Below, in pieces: positions 51,663 to 60,091 of a DNA stretch of 64,000 nucleotides. Both the position numbers and the translations under genes were made by a program. The notes under the pieces were generated by a model. It saw nothing but the letters and a program-made list of their open reading frames with translations, searched no databases and was not told the DNA's origin. This DNA comes from Pseudomonadota bacterium (GTDB taxonomy: Bacteria > Pseudomonadota > Gammaproteobacteria > Steroidobacterales > Steroidobacteraceae), in the NCBI GenBank assembly GCA_023433705.1, contig JAEYUC010000102.1:62001-126000 (forward strand). Direction: 5' to 3'. Every line of letters starts with the position of its first letter. Position 1 is the stretch's first letter.

Positions 51663-52152
51663 GGTGGAGTCGCTCTTTCAATTGCTTCTTCGCGCGGTTC
51701 ACGCGCACGCCCACGTTCTCGATGGTGATGCCCAAGGTCTCGGCGATTTCTTCGTAACTCATGTCTTCGAGGATCAGCGTCATCACCTGGCGATAGGGCA
51801 GGGACAGTTGCCGGATCGCCTCGAGCAGTCGCTCGCTGCGTTCGGACTGGATCAATTCCTGCTCGTTGCTTGGTGTCGGTACATCGGCTTCGATGCCGGG
51901 CTCCTCGTGCGCGCGCTCGCGCATGCGCCGCGTGATGTGGCTGACGCTGCGGTTATGCGCGATACGGAACACGAAGGATTTGAGCTTTTCCGGCTGCGTG
52001 AGGCGCGGTAGCGCCTGGAATATCGCCATGAGGATCTCCTGCAGCAGTTCGTCGCGCAGCGCGTGGTCGCGCTCGTAAGACGCGACGACGCGCGCGAGCG
52101 CGGGGGCGAATCGGGTCACGACCTCGTGTGCATCGAGTGGCATCCAGACCAT
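51655..52152 (-). CDS. ECF-type RNA polymerase sigma factor
   Basis: A 165-aa sigma-70 family protein with region 2 (DELLQEILMAIFQALPRLT, then LKSFVFRIAHNRSVSHI) and region 4 (LPYRQVMTLILEDMSYEEIA, then LGITIENVGVRVNRAKKQLK). It would direct RNA polymerase to envelope-stress promoters. Start at the ATG reading MVWMPL, with a GGGAGA sequence just before; an ATG three codons later is also possible. Its gene precedes the membrane protein and DUF4097 genes, all minus strand. Confidence 0.92.
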   Translation of the reverse strand: MVWMPLDAHEVVTRFAPALARVVASYERDHALRDELLQEILMAIFQALPRLTQPEKLKSFVFRIAHNRSVSHITRRMRERAHEEPGIEADVPTPSNEQELIQSERSERLLEAIRQLSLPYRQVMTLILEDMSYEEIAETLGITIENVGVRVNRAKKQLKERLHHD

Positions 52153-52262
52153 AGTCTCCCAGGGACGCGCTTTCTTACAGCGGCGCAAACAATGTAAGTC
52201 GGCGGCAGGTAGCCGGGACTCATGGAAGGTCCGCAATGGGCGGACTTCACCGGAAGGTCATC

Positions 52263-53693
52263 ATGGCTCTCGAGCGTGTGGTTCTGTCGATGTTGCCCGC
52301 ATTCGTGCTTTCGACGGGTTGCGCCGCGGATCGGGTCAATCCGAACGCGGATGTGTATTACAACTTCACCATGGTGGATCCCGCATCGGAGCGGCGCGTC
52401 GAGAATGCGTGGCTCGTGGTCGAATCCGGGCGCCTGTCGCGTGTTGGATCGGGCCGGGCTCCGAAGCCTTCGGAGCCGACTCGATCGCACGACCTGGGCG
52501 GCCGCTTCGTGATGCCGGGACTCATCGATGCGCATGCGCACATCACGGCCTCTGGAATACTGCAGGTGGATAGTGTGGACGGCGCGCCCGTCCTGTCGAT
52601 GAAGATGGATGAATCGATAACGCGAAGAAGCGCGCGCATGGCACTTTCGCGCGGCGTCACGACCGTGCGTAATCCGGCCGGCAGCTCCGAGGCGAACGCG
52701 CAGTACGATCGGATGGTTGCGTCGGGCACATGGATCGGTCCCGAGGCGCGTCACGCCGGCGCGGTCATCCAGCCACCGCCGATGGGCGGTGAGATGTTCG
52801 TGTATCCACGGACGGAGGACGAGTGGAAAGCGGAGGCTTCGCGCCAGGCCAGGCTCGGAATGAAGTACTTCAAACTCTACACGGACCTCAGCGAGCAGGA
52901 GCTCGCCACCGGCATCCGCGTCGCGCATGAGCAGGGTCTCGAGGCGATCGCGCATCTGAACGGAGTGAGCTGGACGCGTGCGATCGAGCTCGGAATCGAT
53001 GGACTCGAACACGCACTGCCGACTAGCCCGGATCTTCTCGAGCCCGATGCGCGAGAAAAGTACCTTGCAGAGCACGATGCGACGTCGCGATACATGTACC
53101 GCTGGTTCGAACTTGCGGATTTCGAGGGTCCACGCATGCGCGAGCTGGTCGAACTACTGGCGCGCAGGAAGATTCCGGTCAACCTGACACTTATCGTCAA
53201 CGAGATCGTCTACAACACGGATGACCTGGCTCGCGTGTTGCCGCGGGATCAGCTGAAGTACTTCCACCCGGACGTCCTGGCGGTCTACGAAGCGCAATTG
53301 CGCGCCAGTGCCACCGGATGGACGCCGGAGGACTTCGCGCGGGCGCGCGCGGTAATGCCCAAGGTGCTGGCGTTCGCGCGTTTGCTGCACGAGGCAGGCG
53401 TGCCGATGATGATCGGCACGGATGCCGGCGGCGGCATCATGATCGACCGCGAACTCGAACTGCATCGCGACGCGGGGATTCCGGTCTGGGACGTGCTGCG
53501 CATGGCCACCTCCGTCGCCGCCGACATCATGAAGATGGGCGACCGGGTCGGCCGGATCCAGGAAGGCTACGAAGCGGACCTGGCGATCTTCGATTCCGAT
53601 CCGAGCGCGGATGTCGGCGCCACCGCCCAGGTTTATGGAGTGCTCAACAACGGGAAGCTGCTGCTTTCCGAGGAGCTGGCAGCCTATAAGTAG
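52263..53693 (+). CDS. Exported amidohydrolase (imidazolonepropionase-like)
   Basis: A 476-aa metal-dependent hydrolase with a lipoprotein-type signal (LSMLPAFVLSTGC). VMPGLIDAHAHITAS holds the HxH metal pair, GMKYFKLYTD the bridging Lys, AIAHLNG a metal His, and MMIGTDAGGG the catalytic Asp. The N- and C-terminal parts form the small beta sandwich. A substrate such as a cyclic amide or peptide derivative is likely but unknown. ATG at 52263 has a GGAAGG site; an ATG at 52236 is in frame. Confidence 0.85.
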   Translation: MALERVVLSMLPAFVLSTGCAADRVNPNADVYYNFTMVDPASERRVENAWLVVESGRLSRVGSGRAPKPSEPTRSHDLGGRFVMPGLIDAHAHITASGILQVDSVDGAPVLSMKMDESITRRSARMALSRGVTTVRNPAGSSEANAQYDRMVASGTWIGPEARHAGAVIQPPPMGGEMFVYPRTEDEWKAEASRQARLGMKYFKLYTDLSEQELATGIRVAHEQGLEAIAHLNGVSWTRAIELGIDGLEHALPTSPDLLEPDAREKYLAEHDATSRYMYRWFELADFEGPRMRELVELLARRKIPVNLTLIVNEIVYNTDDLARVLPRDQLKYFHPDVLAVYEAQLRASATGWTPEDFARARAVMPKVLAFARLLHEAGVPMMIGTDAGGGIMIDRELELHRDAGIPVWDVLRMATSVAADIMKMGDRVGRIQEGYEADLAIFDSDPSADVGATAQVYGVLNNGKLLLSEELAAYK

Positions 53694-53751
53694 TGAGTTT
53701 TCAGCACGTTGGGCGCACGTCGGGATTCCCGGTCACAATCCCGGTTCGAAA

Positions 53752-53779
53752 TGTCGATCCCCGGTCCGGCCAATCGGCC
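53752..53779 (+). promoter_or_regulatory. ECF-type promoter of the first YCII gene
   Basis: TGTCGA at 53752-53757, a 16-base spacer, then TCGGCC at 53774-53779, 48 bases before the ATG. The same two blocks with the same spacer precede the paralogue at 59541. The -35 block is preceded by GAAA in both. From memory, TGTCGA is the -35 element of ECF42 sigma factors, which are linked to DGPF/YCII proteins. Confidence 0.6.
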
Positions 53780-53827
53780 AACCCTCGAACCCAACACCCG
53801 TTGGCACACTGATGTGGGAGAACGACG

Positions 53828-54259
53828 ATGCGAGTCATGGTGATCCTGAAAGCCAACCCGAACAGCGAATCGGGCGTGATGCCGAAGATGGAAGACATCG
53901 AGAAGACGATCCGCTTCAACGAGGAGATGACGAAGGCGGGGATCCTGAAGAGCGCCGATGGGCTGAAGCCGAGCAAGTTCGGCAAGCGCCTGACGTTCCG
54001 GGCGCACCGCAAGCCGTCGGTGACGGATGGCCCGTTTGCCGAAACGAAGGAGCTGGTCGCCGGCTACTGGATCTGGGAAGTGAAGTCGATGGAAGAGGCG
54101 ATGGAGTGGGCGATGCGCATCCCCGATCCGGCGCCGGGGCAGGAGTCCGATGTCGAGATCCGACCATTCTTCGGGCCCGAGGACTTCGGTGAGGAGTTCA
54201 CGCCGGAGCTGCAGGATAGAGTAGAAGAGATGCACCGGACGGTCGAAGCGAAGGCCTGA
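53828..54259 (+). CDS. YCII/DGPF-domain protein
   Basis: A 143-aa cytosolic protein of the YCII-related family: MRVMVILKANPNSESG at the start, VTDGPFAETKELVAGYWIWEV with the DGPF motif, and SDVEIRPFFGPEDFGEEF. The family has a ferredoxin-like dimer fold and an active-site Asp in DGPF, yet no reaction is known. It has a paralogue at 59541 that shares its promoter. Confidence 0.9.
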   Translation: MRVMVILKANPNSESGVMPKMEDIEKTIRFNEEMTKAGILKSADGLKPSKFGKRLTFRAHRKPSVTDGPFAETKELVAGYWIWEVKSMEEAMEWAMRIPDPAPGQESDVEIRPFFGPEDFGEEFTPELQDRVEEMHRTVEAKA

Positions 54260-54343
54260 CGTTCGTCGTCCCGGGACATTCACGCGGAAAGGGCGCGGTT
54301 GATGCCGAAGGCAGCCGCGCCCTCCGCATATGTCGGAGGGGAC

Positions 54344-54667
54344 ATGCCGAAGATTCAGTTGATTCGCTTTCTGAAGATCGCGCAGGAAGATCTTGGGAAT
54401 CTGCGGCGGACGCTGGTGAAGGGGCCGCTTGCGGAAGGCGAGCCCGAGTGGGGGCAGTTTCAGGAGGCGATCGATTTGATCGAGGCCGCGCTGAAGCAGT
54501 CCGACAAGAATCAATTTCCGGCGGCGGCGAGGTCGGTGTCGAAGGCACTCGCGCTGACGGAGACGTTGAGCGCGAATTATCGGTCGCAGAATCCGGCGAT
54601 TCGGGATCCGTTCAATCGGACGACGGTGGCGCTCATCGAGGTGCGACGGGAGCTGGGGCAGGTCTGA
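54344..54667 (+). CDS. Small helical hypothetical protein
   Basis: A 107-aa protein with long amphipathic helices (RFLKIAQEDLGNLRRTL, then AIDLIEAALKQSDKNQF and RSVSKALALTETL). Start at 54344, served by a GGAGGGG site 2 bases before the ATG; the frame is open 45 bases further upstream but without a site. No family recognised. Convergent with the amidohydrolase-like gene, 19 bases apart. Confidence 0.65.
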   Translation: MPKIQLIRFLKIAQEDLGNLRRTLVKGPLAEGEPEWGQFQEAIDLIEAALKQSDKNQFPAAARSVSKALALTETLSANYRSQNPAIRDPFNRTTVALIEVRRELGQV

Positions 54668-54686
54668 CGCGCGCCCCGGGTCCTAA

Positions 54687-56285
54687 CTATCTCCGCAGTG
54701 CTTCCTCCGATCGCGCACGCAGATTCTTACGAGCAGTAGCCACATCGCGCAGTAGCTCAGGAAGCAATTCGGACGCCGCCGTCCGCCTGGCGAACTGCTC
54801 GAACGCAGCGAGCATTCGTTCCGCTTCCGCGAATGATCCCGCCACTGCCGGGCCGCGGCCATCAACGGTGACGTAAACCGGACTCGTGTGCGCAAAGCGC
54901 AGGCGGCTCGGCCTCACTCGCAATGGTTCGTCATCGCTCCCGGCTGAGTACCGCGCCAACTCCGGATCACTCAGTAGATCGTCATGGGCCGTTACCCGGA
55001 CCGCGATCCAGGCGCCTTGTCGAACGTCGATCCGGACTTCTCCGGCGAGCTTCCGCTTTCCAACCGCCTCGAATGCGTGGCGGACCTCGCCATTGACGAT
55101 CACTTCGAGCGTTTGCAGCGGCATGTCGGCCTCGGCTGCGATGTGCAGCGTGACCTCACCCCCTTGCTTCGGAAATGCGATCGTATCCCCCGGTCTATCG
55201 CCCGTGCCGGTGCGCAGATCGAGGATCGGGCCGTTGGTCACGAAGTTCCGACCCTCGGCCCAGGCGCGGTAGAAATCCGGGAGCGAGGCGTTTTTTTCCA
55301 CGCGAACATAAGCGCGATTGAACCCCGGCGGGTTCTCCTTCACGCCGGTGGCGCTGCCCGCGCCGGCCGCCAGGCGAAGACCTATGTTGAGCAGTCGATA
55401 GTAGGTTTCCGTGTTCATCCGGTACATGCCTTCCGGCGTGTCCGGGTAGATAGGAAAGCCTTCGAGCTCCAGCAGATTCGAATATCGCCCGCGCGGCATG
55501 TATCGATGCATGTGGAACAGGTTGTTGGCGACGTTGACCACATTCACCAGGCCCAGCAGCGCGTCGAGGAGCACCTCTCGCGACCAACCGGCCTGGTAGT
55601 GAACGATCGAACCCGCGGCGCGCGCATCGCGGATGTAGGGCAGGTTCGGGGTGCGCGGATCCGACGCGACAGTCACGGGTCGGGAACCGCCGGTGAGATA
55701 GACGGCGCCCCAGTCATACTCGACCTCGGCATCGAATACGCTCGCAGGCACGCGATGAGGGTCTCGCCCCAGTTTGTGGACGGATGCGTTGCCCGCGGGC
55801 GCGGCGCGCAGGGCATCCGGGCCGTTCCACCAGCTCAGCGAGGTGCCGAAGTCGAGGTCTTCGCCGGGCAACATGACCGCCAATCGTTCGGCGCCTTCGT
55901 GCAGATGATTCTCGCCTCGGGCATATCCGCGCGATCGCATGTCGATCCAGCGCGAGAGCAGAACGCGCTCAGTGGCGCCCGATGCTGGCACCGTGATCTG
56001 TCGTTTGACGCGCCGGTACTCGAGCCCGCGTTCCGCGCGCAGCTCTACCACACCTGCAGGAACGTCCACTTCGATGGTTCCCTGGGCGTACACCCAGCGA
56101 TCATCGCCAATGGGCATCACGACTGCCGCCTCGGGCAGCACGGCCTCACCGCCGGCGGGTTGCACCAGAATGCGCGCGGGAATCGGCGCGCCCGATTCGT
56201 CGAGGAGCTCGATGCGCAGCGGCGCCGCAGTCGAAACGGAGATCAAACCGAATGCCAGCACGAGCAGCGTCGTGAGTCGTTTCAT
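54687..56285 (-). CDS. Exported CehA/McbA-like metallohydrolase (PHP-type)
   Basis: A 532-aa protein with a signal peptide (TLLVLAFGLISVSTAA), an N-terminal beta domain (LRIELLDESGAPIPARILV), and a PHP-like core. ARGENHLHEGAER stands at the HxH site and WAEGRNFVTNGPILDLRTG near the end of the core. A C-terminal beta sandwich follows (LEVIVNGEVRHAFEA). Relatives cut carbaryl and other esters or amides, or are uncharacterised. Two matching palindromes precede it, one directly abutting the ATG. Confidence 0.78.
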   Translation of the reverse strand: MKRLTTLLVLAFGLISVSTAAPLRIELLDESGAPIPARILVQPAGGEAVLPEAAVVMPIGDDRWVYAQGTIEVDVPAGVVELRAERGLEYRRVKRQITVPASGATERVLLSRWIDMRSRGYARGENHLHEGAERLAVMLPGEDLDFGTSLSWWNGPDALRAAPAGNASVHKLGRDPHRVPASVFDAEVEYDWGAVYLTGGSRPVTVASDPRTPNLPYIRDARAAGSIVHYQAGWSREVLLDALLGLVNVVNVANNLFHMHRYMPRGRYSNLLELEGFPIYPDTPEGMYRMNTETYYRLLNIGLRLAAGAGSATGVKENPPGFNRAYVRVEKNASLPDFYRAWAEGRNFVTNGPILDLRTGTGDRPGDTIAFPKQGGEVTLHIAAEADMPLQTLEVIVNGEVRHAFEAVGKRKLAGEVRIDVRQGAWIAVRVTAHDDLLSDPELARYSAGSDDEPLRVRPSRLRFAHTSPVYVTVDGRGPAVAGSFAEAERMLAAFEQFARRTAASELLPELLRDVATARKNLRARSEEALRR

Positions 56286-56353
56286 TTCACCGGTGAAGCA
56301 CATCCCGTTGGCTGAGACGCACGGGCGTATCGAATCCTCTAATCACCGGTGAT
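56286..56353 (-). promoter_or_regulatory. Twin 12-bp palindromes upstream of the CehA-like gene
   Basis: TTCACCGGTGAA (56286-56297) abuts the ATG, and ATCACCGGTGAT (56342-56353) lies 56 bases away, centre to centre. Both share the 10-bp core TCACCGGTGA on the same face spacing of about five turns. This is a typical layout for a repressor that loops DNA or blocks initiation. The regulator is not in view. Confidence 0.6.
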
Positions 56354-56375
56354 ACCCCGAATCAGTCGCGGTGAA

Positions 56376-56888
56376 TCAGGCGGCGGCCGGCCGCTTCGAC
56401 TGCACGCCCAGATAGTCACGCTTGCCAACGGCCACACCGTTGTGACGCAGGATCGCGTACGCCGTCGTGAGGTGGAAATAGAAGTTAGGGATCGTGTGCT
56501 CGATGAAATAGTCGGCGCCCGTCATCCATTCGCCTTTCCAGCGCGGCTGGCTCACGACGCGCGCGGCGGCGCCGTCGAAGTCTTTCGGCGTGAGTCCGTC
56601 CAGCAGCGTGACGATCGACCGCACCCGCGCCTGAAGCTCCGCGAGGGTTTTCTCGTTGTCTTCCTGGGGCTGCACCTGTTTTCCGGTCAGATAGCCCACG
56701 GACAGCTTCACCGTGTCGCAGGCGATCTGTACCTGTCGCGCGAGCGGAAACTGGTCCGGCGCGAGCCGCAAGGTGGCGAAGAGGTCCGGCTCGAAATTTT
56801 TCGACCTGGCGTAATCGGCGGCCATACCGAGCCACTTGTCGAGTTGACCGAGCTGCTTCTTGAACTGGGTGAATGTTTCGCTGTACAT
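56376..56888 (-). CDS. DUF1993 family protein
   Basis: A 170-aa helical protein of the DinB-like superfamily: MYSETFTQFKKQLGQLDKWL at the start, FPLARQVQIACDTVKLSVGYL, and FIEHTIPNFYFHLTTAYAIL with the His residues that bind metal in DinB folds. Ends in GKRDYLGV as in other DUF1993 members. The reaction is unknown. Follows the GH105 gene by 60 bases on the minus strand. Confidence 0.88.
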   Translation of the reverse strand: MYSETFTQFKKQLGQLDKWLGMAADYARSKNFEPDLFATLRLAPDQFPLARQVQIACDTVKLSVGYLTGKQVQPQEDNEKTLAELQARVRSIVTLLDGLTPKDFDGAAARVVSQPRWKGEWMTGADYFIEHTIPNFYFHLTTAYAILRHNGVAVGKRDYLGVQSKRPAAA

Positions 56889-56948
56889 GGGCTGCGAAGG
56901 TACGCGGATTTCGCGGACACGGCCATGCAAATCGGAAAGTTATGCTCT

Positions 56949-58226
56949 TCAACCCCCGACTTCCGGATGCTGCTGGAGCAGGTAAATGATCTCGGAACCC
57001 GCCAGGAAGATTGGCCCGTAGCCGTGCGCCGCGTTCACGTCCGTCGGGCGATAGAGATAAAACGTGTCGTCCCAGCCGAGACCCGTGCCGATGCAGGTGC
57101 CCTCAACCTGGCCGATCGAGTTCACTTTCCTCGTCAGGCCATTCCAACCGCGTAATGCGATGGGAGCCCAGGTCGGGCGGCTCAGCCAGCCCTTGTTGAT
57201 GGCGCGCGTAATCGCGAATACGAACATCGCGCTCGATGACGTCTCCTCGTACGAATCCGGACGATCGAGCAACTGGTGCCAGAGACCTGAAGGCGCCTGC
57301 GTGCGCCGCAGCCCGGCGGCGTGCGCCTTGAAGATGGTCAGCAACTGCGACCTCTGGGGATGATCCGTCGGCAGCTCCGTCAGCAACTCCGCCATGGCCA
57401 TGAACGCCCACCCGTTGGCCCGCGCCCAGTGGAACGCCGGGTGCGGACTCATCTCCTGGACCCAGCCGTGCATCCACAGGTTGTTCTGCGTCACGAACAT
57501 CCTCGAGTGGAACTGGATGATCTGTTTCGCGGCGTCGTCGAAGTAGCGGCGGTCGCCCGTGAGTTTCCCCATCTGCGCGAGGCACGGCACGCTCATGTAA
57601 AGGTCGTCGAGCCACACCGAGTTCGGCAGCGGATCGTTGCGCTTGAACGTGCCGTCGCTCAGGCGGACTTGCCGCCTCGAAACCCAGTTCGCGTAGTTGT
57701 CGATCCAGGGGCGCAGGTTGGAGATGCCCGCACGCTGCGCCTTGATCATCGCCGCGCACATCGAGCCGGAGTCGTCGAGGTTCTGCGGGAAGAGCACCCT
57801 GCGCAGCGTGACACTGCCGGACGCCACGGACGACGGATACGTATCGTAGGTCGCTGTCGGGTAGTTCGCCCGCATGTGCGACGCCATGCGCGCGATCCCG
57901 GAGAGGCGGGTGTTCACATAGTTGCGGTAGCGCTGGTCGCCCGTGACCGTCGTGGCGCGCAGCATGCCGGCATAGATGACGCCCGCTTCGTACGTGTTGA
58001 TCCGAATGTCGGTGCGCCCGAGCGCGACGTTCCGCGGCATGTTGTCGAGCGAGACCGCGGCGCCCGTGTCGCCGTTGATGGGCTTGAGCGGGGATGCCAT
58101 GAGTAGATAGCCATGCACGCGGTTCATGACCGCGCGGATGGATGATTGGGTGGTGGGCGCGGTTTGCGCGAAGGTCGCGCTGGCGCTCAGGAGCGAGACC
58201 ATCAACAGGGTGGGGATGCGAGACAT
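56949..58226 (-). CDS. Exported GH88/GH105-like glycoside hydrolase
   Basis: A 425-aa protein with a signal peptide (TLLMVSLLSASATFAQ) and an (alpha/alpha)6 barrel. LPNSVWLDDLYMSVPCLAQMG holds the catalytic Asp of the GH88/GH105 group, HPAFHWARANGWAFMAMAEL follows, and the terminal region (TCIGTGLGWDDTFYLYR) is conserved. It would hydrate and release 4,5-unsaturated uronyl residues from pectin- or EPS-derived oligosaccharides. Related work could be shared with the GH5-like gene. Confidence 0.88.
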   Translation of the reverse strand: MSRIPTLLMVSLLSASATFAQTAPTTQSSIRAVMNRVHGYLLMASPLKPINGDTGAAVSLDNMPRNVALGRTDIRINTYEAGVIYAGMLRATTVTGDQRYRNYVNTRLSGIARMASHMRANYPTATYDTYPSSVASGSVTLRRVLFPQNLDDSGSMCAAMIKAQRAGISNLRPWIDNYANWVSRRQVRLSDGTFKRNDPLPNSVWLDDLYMSVPCLAQMGKLTGDRRYFDDAAKQIIQFHSRMFVTQNNLWMHGWVQEMSPHPAFHWARANGWAFMAMAELLTELPTDHPQRSQLLTIFKAHAAGLRRTQAPSGLWHQLLDRPDSYEETSSSAMFVFAITRAINKGWLSRPTWAPIALRGWNGLTRKVNSIGQVEGTCIGTGLGWDDTFYLYRPTDVNAAHGYGPIFLAGSEIIYLLQQHPEVGG

Positions 58227-58645
58227 GCGAGGGTCCTCCGTGAACCTCCGTATATCCCTTTGCCTGTGCCGCGCGGATCGGAAAGTCGCCAGACGCGAGC
58301 GGCTGACGTCCTACTGCAAGATTAGGCTGTGTGAATTAAGTGGGATGGAAACAACCTGGCACGAGGTGAAACTGTCGGGGCTGATAGATGGCTCGCTGGG
58401 TTGGAGCCTCACAGCGCGAGTAACGCATTGATGGTCAAGGATAAGGGCGGGCCATTACCTTCTTGTACCCACAGGGGGATACGGATCCTGGTTACCACCG
58501 TAAAAGGGCGACGGCCCAGCCAGGTCGTGGCATTGACTGCCGGAACCGCGCGGCAAATTGACACACGCCGGCGCTCAAGTGGGTTGCGGGCCAGGGTGGA
58601 TAGGCCTCATGCTGCCATCGCCTGATCTGACAAACGAGGATCGAC
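58227..58645. other. Long intergenic region, nothing definite
   Basis: This 419-base stretch separates the GH105 gene from a plus-strand lipoprotein gene. Short open frames exist but none has a ribosome site and sequence character of a gene. Some G-rich stems occur (around 58388-58425), but I cannot match a known riboswitch or small RNA. It should hold the two divergent promoters. Confidence 0.4.
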
Positions 58646-59233
58646 ATGCGCGCCAGAGCCATCTCCATCACGTTCGATCAATCCTCGCCGATGATGTTGG
58701 CGCTGGCGCTGGTGCTGGTTGCCTGCGCCACGCAGCGGGCGTTGAAGGTCGTAGTGCCGCGCGCCGGCGACGTCGCGATGAGTGTCGTCGAACCACTCGC
58801 CGAGCAAAGCTATGCGAATACGTCCGATGCGCAGTGGGAGCTTCCGCTGCCATTCGAGGAGAACGAAACTCCCATCTATCCACCGGAGTTGCTGTCCGCG
58901 AATCTGCCGCCTATGACGGTGCGCGTTCGAATCATCGTCGACGAGCACGGGTCAGTCGTCGATTCCAAGGCGCTGGCGGCGCCACCTGACTACCCGCAGT
59001 TCTTTGCCACCACGCAGGCTGCCGTGCATGACTGGAAGTTCTGGCCGCTCGTGAAGTGGCAGGCCGTCGCAGGCACTCGAACGGACATCGAATTCAACGG
59101 ATGGGTGCGCACGTATGAAGGCACCGCGACCGCGTTGCCGTTCCACCAGGACTACGACATCACGTTTACGCAGAAGGATGGGAAGGGCGTTGTCACTTCT
59201 TCTTCACCGACTCCGCGCGCGGCGGGGCAGTGA
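58646..59233 (+). CDS. Lipoprotein with TonB-like C-terminal domain
   Basis: A 195-aa protein with an N-terminal signal and a lipobox (LVLVACATQ). The domain resembles the TonB C-terminal fold: PPELLSANLPPMTVRVRIIVDEHGSVVDSK is the usual strand-turn-strand with Val-Arg-Val and Gly-Ser-Val, and FFATTQAAVHDWKFWPL is the helix. Proteins of this kind act as periplasmic energy-transfer or stress adaptors; no TonB/ExbB genes adjoin. Precedes the tRNA gene, which faces it. Confidence 0.72.
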   Translation: MRARAISITFDQSSPMMLALALVLVACATQRALKVVVPRAGDVAMSVVEPLAEQSYANTSDAQWELPLPFEENETPIYPPELLSANLPPMTVRVRIIVDEHGSVVDSKALAAPPDYPQFFATTQAAVHDWKFWPLVKWQAVAGTRTDIEFNGWVRTYEGTATALPFHQDYDITFTQKDGKGVVTSSSPTPRAAGQ

Positions 59234-59248
59234 CGACACGTGAGAAGT

Positions 59249-59324
59249 TGGCTCCCTGGGTTGGACTCGAACCAACGACCAACGGATTAACAGTCCGACG
59301 CTCTACCGACTGAGCTACCAGGGA
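59249..59324 (-). tRNA. tRNA-Asn (anticodon GUU)
   Basis: 76 bases on the minus strand, including an encoded 3' CCA. The acceptor arms TCCCTGG and CCAGGGA pair fully, the D arm reads GCTCAGTCGGTAGAGC, the anticodon loop is CTGTTAA with GTT, and the T arm is GTTGG-TTCGAGT-CCAAC. No duplicate 3' end (att site) was seen nearby. Confidence 0.97.
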
Positions 59325-59475
59325 ACCGAGAACCGGTGAAGGGCGCGCATTCTGGCGACGGCGTTGGGCGGCGTCAAGCAATCCTCTCCGAATCAGCCAC
59401 TTACGCCTGAAATACTTGACTTCGATCCTAGGGAATGGCCGTTCGGCTGGCATCCCCGCGACAGGCCCGGTGAAA

Positions 59476-59503
59476 TGTCGATCCGGCCCGGGCCCGTTCG
59501 GCA
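59476..59503 (+). promoter_or_regulatory. ECF-type promoter of the second YCII gene
   Basis: TGTCGA at 59476-59481, a 16-base spacer, and TCGGCA at 59498-59503, 37 bases before the ATG. It matches the element before the paralogue at 53828 in both blocks and in spacing, although the spacer and leader differ. The shared GAAA before the -35 block supports a common sigma factor. Confidence 0.6.
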
Positions 59504-59540
59504 AGGAAACGAACCGAACACTTATCCAAGGAGCAGAACG

Positions 59541-59981
59541 ATGCGAGTCATGGTGATGGTGAAGGCGACCCGGAACAGCGAAGCGGGGATCATGCCGCCC
59601 GAGAATCTGCTGGGCGACATGATGAAGTTCAACGAGGAGCTCGTGAAGGCGGGCGTCATGGTGGCGGGCGATGGCCTGAAGCCGAGTTCGCAAGGCAAAC
59701 GCGTGCGTTTCACGGGCAATGGCGGCAAGCAGTCGGTCATCGACGGGCCGTTCGCGGAAACCAAGGAGCTGGTCGCGGGCTACTGGATCTGGAACGTGAA
59801 ATCGATGGACGAGGCGGTCGAGTGGCTCAAGAAGTGCCCGGACCCGATGCCGGGTGAGCCGTCGGAAATCGAGATCCGTCCCTTCTATGAGATCGAGGAT
59901 TTCGGGGCGGCGGCGACGCCCGAGCTCATCGCCAAGGAAAAGGAATTGCGCGCGACGGTCGAGCAGCGCCAGAAGCAGTAA
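59541..59981 (+). CDS. YCII/DGPF-domain protein, second copy
   Basis: A 146-aa protein very similar to the one at 53828: MRVMVMVKATRNSEAG, SVIDGPFAETKELVAGYWIW and IEIRPFYEIEDFG. It differs mainly at the ends. Both carry the DGPF Asp. Its promoter is shared with the first copy, so they probably belong to one regulon. Confidence 0.9.
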   Translation: MRVMVMVKATRNSEAGIMPPENLLGDMMKFNEELVKAGVMVAGDGLKPSSQGKRVRFTGNGGKQSVIDGPFAETKELVAGYWIWNVKSMDEAVEWLKKCPDPMPGEPSEIEIRPFYEIEDFGAAATPELIAKEKELRATVEQRQKQ

Positions 59982-60091
59982 GGAAGGATGGGCGACGACC
60001 GCGGCGTCGCCCCTCGTTTCGCAATGTGTGCAACCGGATGCACCGGGGGCGGGTCGCAACACCGCCCACAATCACGAACAAGGGTTCCCCC

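Noticed and set aside
58388..58425. Riboswitch in the gap upstream of the lipoprotein gene
   Set aside because: Local stems exist but no conserved riboswitch core such as those of cobalamin, TPP, SAM or cyclic di-GMP could be recognised.
58401..58625. Open frame of 74 codons in the long gap before the TonB-like lipoprotein gene
   Set aside because: Low-complexity Arg/Thr-rich translation, no ribosome site, no signal or domain.
59249..59540. tRNA-Asn as an integration site for a mobile island
   Set aside because: No integrase gene and no repeated tRNA 3' end were seen on either side.
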